Shown here: positions 8,020 to 16,010 of the stretch, piece by piece
Layout of the letters: each line of letters starts with the position of its first letter
Numbering within the stretch: position 1 is the stretch's first letter
DNA from: an uncultured bacterium
GTDB taxonomy: Bacteria > Spirochaetota > Spirochaetia > Sphaerochaetales > Sphaerochaetaceae
Reading direction: 5' to 3'
DNA length: 64,000 nt
Assembly (NCBI GenBank): GCA_905215015.1
Contig: CAJMOS010000001.1
Coordinates: 13,662-77,661 of the forward strand
Program-made: the position numbers and the translations under genes
Notes under the pieces: generated by a model
The model's input: only the letters and a program-made list of their open reading frames with translations
Database searches by the model: none
Told to the model about the DNA's origin: nothing

Positions 8020-8295
8020 ATGGCTAAGAGCGTGGTATTCCAGGTGAGGATGGATTCCCAACTGAAAGCGGCAACAGAATCGCTATACCAGGATCTCGGC
8101 ATGACATTTGCGGAAGCTGTCAGACTGTTTGCGGTGCAAAGCCTGATTGATGGCGGGCTTCCTTTCTCCATAAGCACACACAAAGGTACTTTAAGGGGGG
8201 CGCTCGCCTCGTATGCTGATTCCTCGTTGCGGGAAAAAGAATCCGATGCCTTTGCGAAGGCTATGGCAGGCAAGCATGGCAACAAAGCTGATTGA
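8020..8295 (+). CDS. RelB/DinJ-family antitoxin-like protein
   Basis: 91 residues starting MAKSVVFQVRMDSQLKAATE, with a ribbon-helix-helix layout in the first 45 residues (VVFQVRMD strand, then 'LYQDLGMTFAEAVRLFAVQ'), followed by 'GGLPFSIS' as in RelB/DinJ proteins. The C-terminal part is charged and should wrap the toxin. AAGGAGG is 5 bases before the ATG at 8020, which favours this start over an upstream in-frame one at 7963. The next gene starts inside this one (20-base overlap), so the two are translationally coupled. The unusual point is the partner: DinJ-type antitoxins usually accompany a RelE/YafQ toxin, not a PIN protein. Confidence 0.8.
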   Translation: MAKSVVFQVRMDSQLKAATESLYQDLGMTFAEAVRLFAVQSLIDGGLPFSISTHKGTLRGALASYADSSLREKESDAFAKAMAGKHGNKAD

Positions 8296-8665
8296 TGCGA
8301 ATGTGATTCTCCGGTACCTGCTTGACGATGACAGCCAAATGGCAGAGACAGCCCAAGCTGCGATTCAAGAAGGAGCATTCACCATTCCAAGCGTGATGGC
8401 GGAGGTCGTGTATGTCCTCAATGGCGTCTATCGGACGGAACGGTCCAGGATTGCATCCGTTTTGGTGCGATTGCTGGACGAGGTGTCGATAGAAGATAAA
8501 GATGTCGTGAGTTACGGGCTTACGCTGTACGGGAAGACGAAGCTGGATTTTGTCGATTGCCTTTTGATTGCCAGGAATAGAGTCCTTGGAGAAGAAGTGC
8601 TCACGTTTGATAAGAAGATGTCCCACTGGCTGATATCGAAACCCGAACAGCATGGGAAGAACTGA
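8276..8665 (+). CDS. PIN-domain toxin (VapC-like ribonuclease)
   Basis: 129 residues, the size of VapC proteins. The acidic Mg-binding set is present: D7 (KLIDANVIL), E43 (MAEVVYV), D91/D94 (KLDFVDCLL) and D112 (LTFDKKM). PIN toxins cleave specific RNAs such as initiator tRNA or rRNA; the target here is unknown. The start at ATG 8276 overlaps the antitoxin end and gives the standard PIN N-terminus. An upstream in-frame start at 8213 would add 21 unrelated residues. The operon is wedged between two OMP genes and ends just before their terminator hairpin. Confidence 0.85.
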   Translation: MATKLIDANVILRYLLDDDSQMAETAQAAIQEGAFTIPSVMAEVVYVLNGVYRTERSRIASVLVRLLDEVSIEDKDVVSYGLTLYGKTKLDFVDCLLIARNRVLGEEVLTFDKKMSHWLISKPEQHGKN

Positions 8666-8670
8666 AAAAT

Positions 8671-8699
8671 AAAATGGCCTCCCATCGCTGGGAGACCAT
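8671..8699 (-). terminator. terminator after OMP paralogue 3
   Basis: Minus-strand stem ATGGTCTCCCA / TGGGAGGCCAT then TTTTATTTTT. It lies 26 bases past the OMP stop at 8725 and 9 bases past the PIN toxin stop, so it may also stop transcripts from the toxin operon, though no T-tract follows on that strand. Confidence 0.8.
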
Positions 8700-8724
8700 G
8701 ATACCTCAGTTCTTTCCTATCACA

Positions 8725-9867
8725 TTAGAAGGAAAGGGTGACGTACGGCATAATCTTGACATAGTCTTCGTTCTTTCCGGTCTTGATCTTACCAGTATCT
8801 TTAGTTCCGAACTGACCTTCAAGGTCAACATGGTAAGTAACCTTGGCGAAAGTGTAGGAAGTCTCAAGACCAACAAGGCAACCATCGGTATCGAAATCGT
8901 CATCTCTATACCAAGGAGCAAGAGTCAGACCCTTGACCAAGTCCTTGATGGTAGCCTTCGCCATCAAATGGTTCACGTTCTTGGTCTTGTCGCTGGTGGT
9001 TCCCTTGAACTTCTGCTCGAACACATAGTCAACGCCCAAGCTGTACTTGTCGTATCCAACCTTGGCACCAGCGCCAACAAGGCTCAGGTTTCCGTCCTTG
9101 TCAGTGGTGTAGTCGGCATTGACGAAATCGTAGAACGCGCCTGCTTTCAGAGTAAGCTTGTCGACGTTGACGAATTTGTTGATGTCGACATCAACAGCAC
9201 CTTGGACAACCCAGTTCATTTTTCCTTGCGAGGTGAAGAATCTCTTGCCGATACCATTCTGGACATACGTTGCGCTGACCTTCACACCATCAACAGGAGT
9301 GACCACCGCGCTGACACCCTGATGGAGTTCACCCGTCGGGTCGAACTTATACTGGGCGCTCACCATCTTTCCATACCCAAGATCAATACTAGTCAGAGTA
9401 GAAGAAGAATCGTTGTCGAGAGAAGTCGCCTTCAACTGCTGATAATTCCTTCCGGAATAGTTGCCATAAGCGCTAGCCATGTTCTCGGTATCCTGATTGC
9501 CGATAGAGGCCTTAACGGTGAAGTCTCCCATATCGACACCGCCGGCAGCCAAAGCCTTGGTGAAGTCAACAGTCAGTTTTGCCTTCATGTAGTAGTCGCC
9601 AAAACCACCACGCATCTCTTCATTTACAATCGGATCAGCACCAAACGAGACAGCCCACAGGCCATCAGCATCAGCAACATCCAAATCCATTTCGGCTTCA
9701 GCTTTGTTGTCGCCATCGGTTTTTTCGCTGTTAACCCACTTATCAGCATCGGTATAATACTGGAAGTTATAACCTGCTTTGAACGCGCCGCCAAATTTCA
9801 CATCGGCAGCAAACGCCGTAGCACCAGCCAGCAGCATCGCAGCACCAAGTACAATAGCTTTCTTCAT
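8725..9867 (-). CDS. porin-like outer membrane protein, paralogue 3
   Basis: 380 residues with signal peptide MKKAIVLGAAMLLAGATAFA, mature start ADVKFGGAFKAGYNFQYY and C-terminus VKIMPYVTLSF. Blocks 'MDLDVADADGLWAVSF', 'AAGGVDMGDFTVKASIGNQD' and 'DVDINKFVNVDKLTLKAGAF' are shared more closely with the broken copy at 5171-6200 (which has VDVNKFINVDKLTLVGSG) than with paralogues 2 and 4. The broken copy is thus a sister of this gene. It has the same start cassette as the others. No promoter was recognised in the 9884-10084 gap. Confidence 0.85.
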   Translation of the reverse strand: MKKAIVLGAAMLLAGATAFAADVKFGGAFKAGYNFQYYTDADKWVNSEKTDGDNKAEAEMDLDVADADGLWAVSFGADPIVNEEMRGGFGDYYMKAKLTVDFTKALAAGGVDMGDFTVKASIGNQDTENMASAYGNYSGRNYQQLKATSLDNDSSSTLTSIDLGYGKMVSAQYKFDPTGELHQGVSAVVTPVDGVKVSATYVQNGIGKRFFTSQGKMNWVVQGAVDVDINKFVNVDKLTLKAGAFYDFVNADYTTDKDGNLSLVGAGAKVGYDKYSLGVDYVFEQKFKGTTSDKTKNVNHLMAKATIKDLVKGLTLAPWYRDDDFDTDGCLVGLETSYTFAKVTYHVDLEGQFGTKDTGKIKTGKNEDYVKIMPYVTLSF

Positions 9868-9883
9868 ACGTAAATCTCCATTT
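9821..9883 (-). repeat. 63-bp OMP start cassette, copy 3
   Basis: Identical to 1990-2052 in reverse orientation, covering the ribosome binding site and signal-peptide start of paralogue 3. Confidence 0.9.
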
Positions 9884-10084
9884 GCACGAGGAAATCCACG
9901 AAGAAGAAAAATAGCTATATGCTCTTGTATCTATGCATATAGTGAGTCATGTACCGATTCTTGGAGGTATTGCCGAAAGCGGTTTCAAGAAACACTTCTT
10001 GCAATATGCCGTAGTTCTGAACCTCTGACTGGTCTGGGAAGAAAGAACAAAGCGATTGAGAGAATTTGCTGTCGGCTCGAAATG

Positions 10085-10113
10085 AAAAACGGCCTCCCGT
10101 TTCCGGGAGACCG
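10085..10113 (-). terminator. terminator after OMP paralogue 4
   Basis: Same hairpin as at 6803-6826, followed on the minus strand by TTTTTCATT. It begins the 275-bp block shared with 6798-7072. Confidence 0.8.
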
Positions 10114-10134
10114 TCCTTACCGACTTGGGTCAGA

Positions 10135-11244
10135 TTAGAAAGCAATCTGGATCCACGGAGTAATCTTGAAGTTGTCGTTGTCCTTCTCGGCAAGATAGGC
10201 AACATCCAAGTGATAGGTGACTCCACCGAAGGTGTACGAAGACTCGGCACCAATCTCGAAGTCGTCATTGTCAGCCTCGTTGGTCAGATCGTAGTCCTGA
10301 TAGTAGACATCAAGTCCAAGACCCTTGACCATGTTCAGGTTGGCCTGAACTCTCATGTACTGGGCCTTGTCAACAGCAAGGGAATCATTGTCGATAGAGG
10401 TGTAGGCATACTCAACGTAGCCGTCAACCATCTCGACACCACCGCTGACTCTGCCGAGGGCCTGGATGTACTGATACTGGCCTTCATCCTTATCCTCGAA
10501 ACCAAACTGGAAATCACCAGCAGCAGCAAGAGAGAACTTGTCGTTCTTGATCAGCTTGGCGATATCAACATTGGCGGACGCATTCAAGCCGTTATTATAG
10601 GTCTGTCTGCCAAAGTAGTTGCCCTTACCGAACACAACATTGTGGCCATAGCCAACACCAACCTTGACTCCGTCAACCGGCGTGGAGGTGGCGGTGAAAG
10701 CGAAGGCAGAGCCAACGCCACTGTCACTGACAGGAGCGGAAACAGCCTCAACACTCACCAGCTTGCCATATCCGACGGTGGCGCCGACGATGGAGGCTTC
10801 GGCGCTCTGCGTGGCAACATTCAGCTCCATGCGGTCAACATCATTGTCGGAATAGGTATTGTCGTCATAGACGTTCTTGGTCTCATACCAATCGTAGTAG
10901 CCACCGAAAGCCTTCAGGGAGACATCGCCAAGGTCGACACCGGCACCCTTCAGGGCCTTGTCAAGGGCGATGGTTGCCTTCGCTCTGTAATAATGGTCGC
11001 TGAAACCACCGGTCTCGGTAGTACCAGTTTTGGAGGCATCAAAGGTGATGGTCCAGAGGCTGTCCGGATCGGCGATGGTCAGGTTCATTCTGCCTTCCGG
11101 GTTCTTCTTCAGAGTGGTCTGATCGGTATCACCAAACTGGAAGTTATATCCGACACGGATTCTGCCAGAGAACTTCACGTCGGCAGCAAAAGCCGCGGCA
11201 CCAGCCAGCAGCATCGCAGCACCAAGTACAATAGCTTTCTTCAT
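10135..11244 (-). CDS. porin-like outer membrane protein, paralogue 4
   Basis: 369 residues with the same signal peptide, mature start ADVKFSGRIRVGYNFQFGD and C-terminus KITPWIQIAF. It is the near twin of paralogue 2: the last 75 codons are identical in DNA, the first 110 nearly so. Differences concentrate in the middle (for example HNVVFGKGNYFGRQ against HNVRLVKG, and KAQYMRVQAN against HYMRVQAN), as expected if variable loops lie in conserved barrel strands. The gene is followed by its own terminator and preceded by about 280 bases of AT-rich DNA that probably holds the promoter. Confidence 0.85.
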   Translation of the reverse strand: MKKAIVLGAAMLLAGAAAFAADVKFSGRIRVGYNFQFGDTDQTTLKKNPEGRMNLTIADPDSLWTITFDASKTGTTETGGFSDHYYRAKATIALDKALKGAGVDLGDVSLKAFGGYYDWYETKNVYDDNTYSDNDVDRMELNVATQSAEASIVGATVGYGKLVSVEAVSAPVSDSGVGSAFAFTATSTPVDGVKVGVGYGHNVVFGKGNYFGRQTYNNGLNASANVDIAKLIKNDKFSLAAAGDFQFGFEDKDEGQYQYIQALGRVSGGVEMVDGYVEYAYTSIDNDSLAVDKAQYMRVQANLNMVKGLGLDVYYQDYDLTNEADNDDFEIGAESSYTFGGVTYHLDVAYLAEKDNDNFKITPWIQIAF

Positions 11245-11260
11245 ACGTAAATCTCCATTT
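11198..11260 (-). repeat. 63-bp OMP start cassette, copy 4
   Basis: Identical to 1990-2052 in reverse orientation; it starts paralogue 4. Confidence 0.9.
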
Positions 11261-11544
11261 TTGCGTGAGAATTAATTGTAAATTCAGTATGGATACCATA
11301 TATGTAAGAATGATGAAATGAGATTGACGGCAGAGTGAATTAATGTGTGATTAGAATGTTGAGCATAGTCTAAAAAGTTTTTCCAATGTAAAAAATGGTG
11401 ATTTTGTGAGGTAAAATAGCCAATTTGTCAATCCCTTGAAGAATAGGCTGACACACTTTTCCTTTCTGTCATTTTTCTTTATACGCCTTCGAATTTTCAA
11501 TTCCGCAAAGGAAATTGAGGTTCGGGAATCCTACCGATGAATAA

Positions 11545-12990
11545 TTATGCAATTGTCCAGACAAGATTGGCAAGCACCTTTCCATCGCTCTGGGCAAGCT
11601 GCGCCTGTCCATGGTGCAGGCGGAGAATCTGCCCCACGATAGGAAGGCCTAGCCCGTTTCCGCTCGCGCCCCTGCTCTTATCCCCTTTCGTCCAAGGTTC
11701 AAAAAAGTCCGTGTCCGGGGGAAGCGTGCCGTCATTCATCACCGTGATGACCCCTTGTCCTACGCTCACGGCGATTGCATCCGGTGAAGCCTTCGCCGCA
11801 TTGTCGATCAACTCCCGTAACGCCCGGGCAAGAAGTTCCGGATCTCCCGTGAATCCGGCCGCTTTCGAAGTAAACAGCGTCCTGTCCCGTACCGCCTCAG
11901 GCAGGGACATCCGGACGGTTTGGATGAACTCGGGAATGGAACAACTTTGGATATCCGCTTTGGTCGAGGGGCTGAGGAGCTTCGCGTAGTAGACAACCCG
12001 GTCAATCCGCTGGGCAAGGTCGTCGCTCTCCTTCTGCAGCTTGACCATCGTCTCATGCGTCATCGGGAACACCCCGTCCACTACTCCGTCCAACAACAGT
12101 TTCATGCTGGTCACGGGGGTCGCCAGGTCGTGGCTGATCGAGTTGAGCCACTCGCGCCTCGACACGTCATTCTGTGCAAGCTGGTGGTCCAGATTGGAGA
12201 TCGACTCGTTGATGGCAAGGTTCTCGATGACGGTGGTCTTCGGCAGGGTGACGCCATGCTTGCCGCGAGACAGCTCCGACAAGGCTTCCTGGATGCCTTG
12301 GGAGTACCGCAGGTTCCGCCCGCTCATATACCAGGCAAGCACCAGGGCGAGCACGGTGGCAAGGACCATGGTCCATGCCATCGGCCAGAAGAACCCCTCA
12401 AGGAACTGGACGATCGGCCGGTATCCGAACGGAGTAAAGGTAAGCACATCGACAAACCCCACCGATTGTCCGTTGACCACCACCTGGATGGTGCCGGTCA
12501 CATCCCTTGCCTCGAGGTTTCCCGGCAGAGTCAGGATCCTGGTCTCGTCCGGGTGCTTGGTGACCTCGGCAGAGTGGTTCAGCGAGCTGCCATCAAAACT
12601 TTGGTTGATGGTGACAACGGCGATCGGCGCGCGGGAAGACTCGCTGTGAAGGTTGCCGTCAGCCATGTTCTTGCTGCGCTCTTCCTGCCGCCGTGGCTTG
12701 CCGTAGGCGAACTTCAACGTCCCTTCCGCGTCCCGGAGAAGCAGCCCGCTGACACGGTCTTCAGCCGCGCTGAGCAGCGGTTCTTCCAGCCGATCGGTGG
12801 AGAAGATGCCGTACGAGGCATACTCGTCCAGCTCTTTGGAGAAGTCCTCCACATATTCGGAGAAAATTTCGGTACGCCACTTTTGCGCCTGCCAGAGGCC
12901 GTTTCCGATGAAGACGGCAGCCTGCAGTCCCAGAATCAATGCAATGACCAGGACAAACCCCAGGAACAACCGGACGAACAGCCTCCGCAT
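11545..12990 (-). CDS. sensor histidine kinase
   Basis: 481 residues. Membrane helices near residues 5-28 and about 200-225 enclose a periplasmic sensor domain of some 170 residues. The dimerisation box has the phospho-accepting His in SISHDLATPVTS (about residue 286). The ATPase domain follows with N-box ELIDNAAKA (about 395), and a G-box GNGLGLPIV (about 447). No ligand can be read from the sensor domain. It follows two response regulator genes (5-base gap), so all three probably share one transcript starting upstream of 14445. Confidence 0.9.
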   Translation of the reverse strand: MRRLFVRLFLGFVLVIALILGLQAAVFIGNGLWQAQKWRTEIFSEYVEDFSKELDEYASYGIFSTDRLEEPLLSAAEDRVSGLLLRDAEGTLKFAYGKPRRQEERSKNMADGNLHSESSRAPIAVVTINQSFDGSSLNHSAEVTKHPDETRILTLPGNLEARDVTGTIQVVVNGQSVGFVDVLTFTPFGYRPIVQFLEGFFWPMAWTMVLATVLALVLAWYMSGRNLRYSQGIQEALSELSRGKHGVTLPKTTVIENLAINESISNLDHQLAQNDVSRREWLNSISHDLATPVTSMKLLLDGVVDGVFPMTHETMVKLQKESDDLAQRIDRVVYYAKLLSPSTKADIQSCSIPEFIQTVRMSLPEAVRDRTLFTSKAAGFTGDPELLARALRELIDNAAKASPDAIAVSVGQGVITVMNDGTLPPDTDFFEPWTKGDKSRGASGNGLGLPIVGQILRLHHGQAQLAQSDGKVLANLVWTIA

Positions 12991-12995
12991 GCCCC

Positions 12996-13703
12996 TCAGC
13001 TCCTATGGCCGACGAAGCGGTAGCCATAGCCACGGACCGTCTCGATCCACGGACCGCCACCAAGTTTGGAGCGGATATTCTTGATGTGGGTGTCGACGAT
13101 ACGGTCGTAGGAATCCAAGGAATAGTCAAAGCATTTCTCCAGGATCTGGCTTCGGGCGACAAGTTCGGGAGTCTGGTAGATAAGGAAAGCCAGGATACGC
13201 CACTCGGCGCTGGTCAGGACGACCTCTTTCCCGTCCACGACCAGCTGGTGGTCCTTCTCGTTCCAGTCCATCGTATGGTCCTGCATGACGAAGTGGCCGT
13301 CCTTCCGTTCGACGGCAGGCTTGTCGCTCTTGCCCTGACGGCGCAGCACCGCCTTGACGCGCATGACCAGTTCCTTTGGAGAGAAAGGCTTGGTGATATA
13401 GTCGTCGGCCCCGAGCTCGAAGCCGAGGATCTTGTCGCTCTCCTCGACGCGGGCAGTCATGAAAATCACGGGGACCTCATGCTCCTTGTGCAGGTCCTTC
13501 ACGAAGAGGAACCCGTCCCCGTCCGGCAGCATCACATCCTGGATCAACAGGTCGGGCAGTTTCCTGCCAAAAGCCTCCCGCTCCTCCTTCAGCGTGCCAA
13601 AGCTTTCCACCTGATAGCCGGAGAGCACCAGGTACTGCTTCACGCTCTCACGGATCATGTCGTGGTCCTCGACGATATAGATCAACACCTTGTTCTCAGC
13701 CAT
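12996..13703 (-). CDS. OmpR-family response regulator A
   Basis: 235 residues. The receiver domain has acidic pocket VEDHD, phospho-acceptor D56 (LLIQDVMLP), T in FMTAR and K in ITKPFS. The winged-helix output domain ends in WIETVRGYGYRFVG. It overlaps the upstream regulator gene by 8 bases and lies 5 bases before the kinase gene. Its output domain is very similar to that of the neighbouring regulator, including the DNA-recognition stretch SYDRIVDTHIKNIR, so both may bind related sites. Confidence 0.9.
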   Translation of the reverse strand: MAENKVLIYIVEDHDMIRESVKQYLVLSGYQVESFGTLKEEREAFGRKLPDLLIQDVMLPDGDGFLFVKDLHKEHEVPVIFMTARVEESDKILGFELGADDYITKPFSPKELVMRVKAVLRRQGKSDKPAVERKDGHFVMQDHTMDWNEKDHQLVVDGKEVVLTSAEWRILAFLIYQTPELVARSQILEKCFDYSLDSYDRIVDTHIKNIRSKLGGGPWIETVRGYGYRFVGHRS

Positions 13704-14445
13704 TTACTCCTTTCTCCTCCCCGACTTTCCGTTTGGAACCCGAAGGTCCCATCCCTTTGCCGGTAAACCGGTAGCCATAGCCACGGACCGTCTCGATCCA
13801 CTGGGGACCGAGCGGCCCGATCTTCGCCCTGATGTTCTTCACATGGGTGTCGACAATGCGGTCGTAGCTCTCGAAACTGTAATCGAAACAATGCTCGAGA
13901 ATCTGGCTGCGGGTAATCAGGTTGCCCGAGTTGGCGACCAGATAGCTCATGATCCGCCACTCGGCGGCGGTGAGCGGGATGGCGGAACCGTCAATGGAGA
14001 ACTGGTGGCTTGTCTCGTCCAAGGTCAGCACCGAGTTGTCCAGCACCCACTGGGAACCCTCGGCCACACCGTTCTGCATACGGTCGATACGGCGGAACAA
14101 AGCCTCGATGCGGAGTTCCAGCTCCTTGGCGGAGTAAGGCTTGCAGATGTAATCGTCACATCCCAGCTCGAAACCAAGGATGCGGTCGCTCTCGCTGGAA
14201 CGCTCCGTGACGAAAAAGACGGGGAAGCCATAGCTTTGCTTCAGCTTTTTCACGAAGCTGAAGCCGTCACCCCCATCCGGATAGGTGACGTCGAGCAGCA
14301 ACAGGTCGGGAATCTTCTTGGAGATTGCCGCCTGCAGCGCATGTAGCTCGCTGAACACCTCGACTTCGAACTCGTACATCGTCAGGAACCGCTGAAGACT
14401 GTCCCTGGCTTCCTGGTTGTCATCACAGAGATAGATTACTTTCAT
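13696..14445 (-). CDS. OmpR-family response regulator B
   Basis: 249 residues, paralogue of the next gene. The receiver has CDDN, D52 (LLLLDVTYPDGGDG), with an extra residue in the following loop, and K in ICKPYS; the position usually T/S after the third strand reads FFVTERSS. The output domain has SYDRIVDTHVKNIRAK and WIETVRGYGYRF. A charged tail (GSKRKVGEEKGVNG) follows, absent in the sister gene. This gene is first in the operon. Two regulators with a single kinase suggests either branching of the signal or a duplicated regulator with a different input. Confidence 0.9.
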   Translation of the reverse strand: MKVIYLCDDNQEARDSLQRFLTMYEFEVEVFSELHALQAAISKKIPDLLLLDVTYPDGGDGFSFVKKLKQSYGFPVFFVTERSSESDRILGFELGCDDYICKPYSAKELELRIEALFRRIDRMQNGVAEGSQWVLDNSVLTLDETSHQFSIDGSAIPLTAAEWRIMSYLVANSGNLITRSQILEHCFDYSFESYDRIVDTHVKNIRAKIGPLGPQWIETVRGYGYRFTGKGMGPSGSKRKVGEEKGVNG

Positions 14446-14597
14446 AGCATTACTTATCAGACCTATCCCATGGTTTTCACAAGGGGAAGGCTTTTTTCTC
14501 CAATTAACTCGTTTATATTATCACATAAAGCACACATAAACAACACAAATACAGCTTCACACTTGCATCATTTCCTTCCGTCAACGATACTTTTACC

Positions 14598-14957
14598 ATG
14601 CGCCGGACTACATGGATTCTCGATACTCTTGCGATACTTCTCTCCCTGTGCGTGATTGTGTTCCTTGCAACGCGACGCCCCGGTGGAAATGCGGCATACG
14701 TCCGCATCCAATCCCGCGACGGGGTCTACCAGTACCCGCTTTCCACGGACCGGACGATTTCGGTCATGGGTCCTCTCGGCCCTACCGTGATCCAAATCAA
14801 AGACGGCCAGGTCATGTTTCTTTCCAGTCCTTGCCCGGGACAGGACTGCGTGCACCACGCGCCGCTTTCCCAGGACGGCGCTTTCAACGCCTGCCTTCCC
14901 AACCAGGTGCTGGTGACCATCGAGAGCCAAGGGGAGGTGGATGATGTCACGACGTGA
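14598..14957 (+). CDS. NusG domain II-containing membrane-anchored protein
   Basis: 119 residues: one N-terminal membrane helix (about residues 7-24) and a domain ending SSPCPGQDCVHHAPL, then NACLPNQVLVTI, the signature of the NusG_II (DUF1312) family with three conserved cysteines. The family is usually found next to a Gx transporter/heptaprenyl synthase component I gene and genes for flavin or quinone chemistry. That is the case here, as the next gene starts 16 bases before this one ends. It has no strong ribosome binding site. The function is unproven; the conserved Cys suggest redox or metal binding outside the membrane. Confidence 0.8.
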   Translation: MRRTTWILDTLAILLSLCVIVFLATRRPGGNAAYVRIQSRDGVYQYPLSTDRTISVMGPLGPTVIQIKDGQVMFLSSPCPGQDCVHHAPLSQDGAFNACLPNQVLVTIESQGEVDDVTT

Positions 14958-16002
14958 CGAGGAAATCTGCGGTGTCGCAAGCCTCTGCCTGCTTTTCAGC
15001 ATGGCAGAGTACCTGATTCCCAAACCACTTCCCTTTTTCAAGCTGGGGCTGGCCAACCTGCCGCTCCTTCTGATTCTTTCCAGTTGGGACTGGGGAGGAT
15101 ACCTGCTTGTGGTGCTGCTCAAACTGCTTGGCTCCCTGCTGGTCGGAGGCACCTTGTTCAGTCCGATCGCGCTGATTACCGCCAGTGGCGGCATCGCCAG
15201 CGCCTTGGTCATGAAGGGACTGGAAGGCCTTTGCAGGAAGCGCATTTCCTTTGTCGGCATTTCGGTCATGGGAGCGCTCGCCTCCAACTTGGTGCAGCTT
15301 GCCTCCGCCTCGCTGTTGGTCTACGGGACCTCCATTTGGGCGGTAGCCCCCCTCCTCTGCTCAATCGGGCTGGCCAGCGGCATCATCCTTGGATTGCTTG
15401 CCATGGCATGCGAGAAACAAGGACTTGTTCCTGCAGAGGTGGTGCCTCCATCCCTTGCCAGGAGGGAAGCCCACCCCATCGCCTTCAGCCTGTTGGCATT
15501 GGCTACCTTCTGCCTCTGCTTCGAACCGCGGCCGTTCCGGCTCTTCCTGATCTGGATGCTCCTGCTTGCCGCGCAGAAAGGCGCGGGCAAGCGGATCCAT
15601 CTGGTCTATCCCTTGGCACTGCTCTTCTCGCTGCTTTTCCTTTCGCTGTTCGATCCGGTCGGAAAGATCCTGTGGAACTGGGGTCCCTTCACCTTGGCCT
15701 CGATGTCACTGGTCACCGCACTCCGGAAAGGTCTGCGTTTGATCTGCATGGTCACCGCAAGCCAGAGCATGGTGGGGCTGATGCCCCATATCCCGGGAAG
15801 GTTCTTCCGGCTCCTCTCGGAAACCCTCGCCACCCTCGGCACCTACCAGTTGCCGCAAAAAGGACAGAAGCCGATGGACGTGGTCCAGGACCTGTTCTCT
15901 GGCACACGTCGGGAAGCGAGCGCACCCCGGAAGACACATCCGCTTTTGATCAGCGTCATGTGCATCCTCGCGATTGCACTTTGCATAGGCGATTTGCTAT
16001 AA
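14941..16002 (+). CDS. Gx-type transporter (heptaprenyl diphosphate synthase component I family) with extra C-terminal membrane domain
   Basis: 353 residues, about ten membrane helices. The first 170 residues match the Hpre_diP_synt_I/Gx family: PLPFFKLGLANLPLLL near the start, then a GGTLFSPIALITASGG segment. That family resembles the substrate-binding (S) subunits of ECF transporters. The remaining 180 residues contain further helices and 'LRKGLRLICMVTASQSMVGL', which resembles a coupling (T) subunit of the CbiQ type. If right, this is an S-T fusion; the second half is inference. It starts at the ATG after GGGGAGG and overlaps the NusG-II gene. Confidence 0.75.
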   Translation: MMSRRDEEICGVASLCLLFSMAEYLIPKPLPFFKLGLANLPLLLILSSWDWGGYLLVVLLKLLGSLLVGGTLFSPIALITASGGIASALVMKGLEGLCRKRISFVGISVMGALASNLVQLASASLLVYGTSIWAVAPLLCSIGLASGIILGLLAMACEKQGLVPAEVVPPSLARREAHPIAFSLLALATFCLCFEPRPFRLFLIWMLLLAAQKGAGKRIHLVYPLALLFSLLFLSLFDPVGKILWNWGPFTLASMSLVTALRKGLRLICMVTASQSMVGLMPHIPGRFFRLLSETLATLGTYQLPQKGQKPMDVVQDLFSGTRREASAPRKTHPLLISVMCILAIALCIGDLL

Positions 16003-16010
16003 AGACAGCC

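Noticed and set aside
15084..16010. Upstream extension of the HAD phosphatase frame
   Set aside because: The stretch is an out-of-frame reading of the Gx transporter gene; homology begins at the ATG at 16011.
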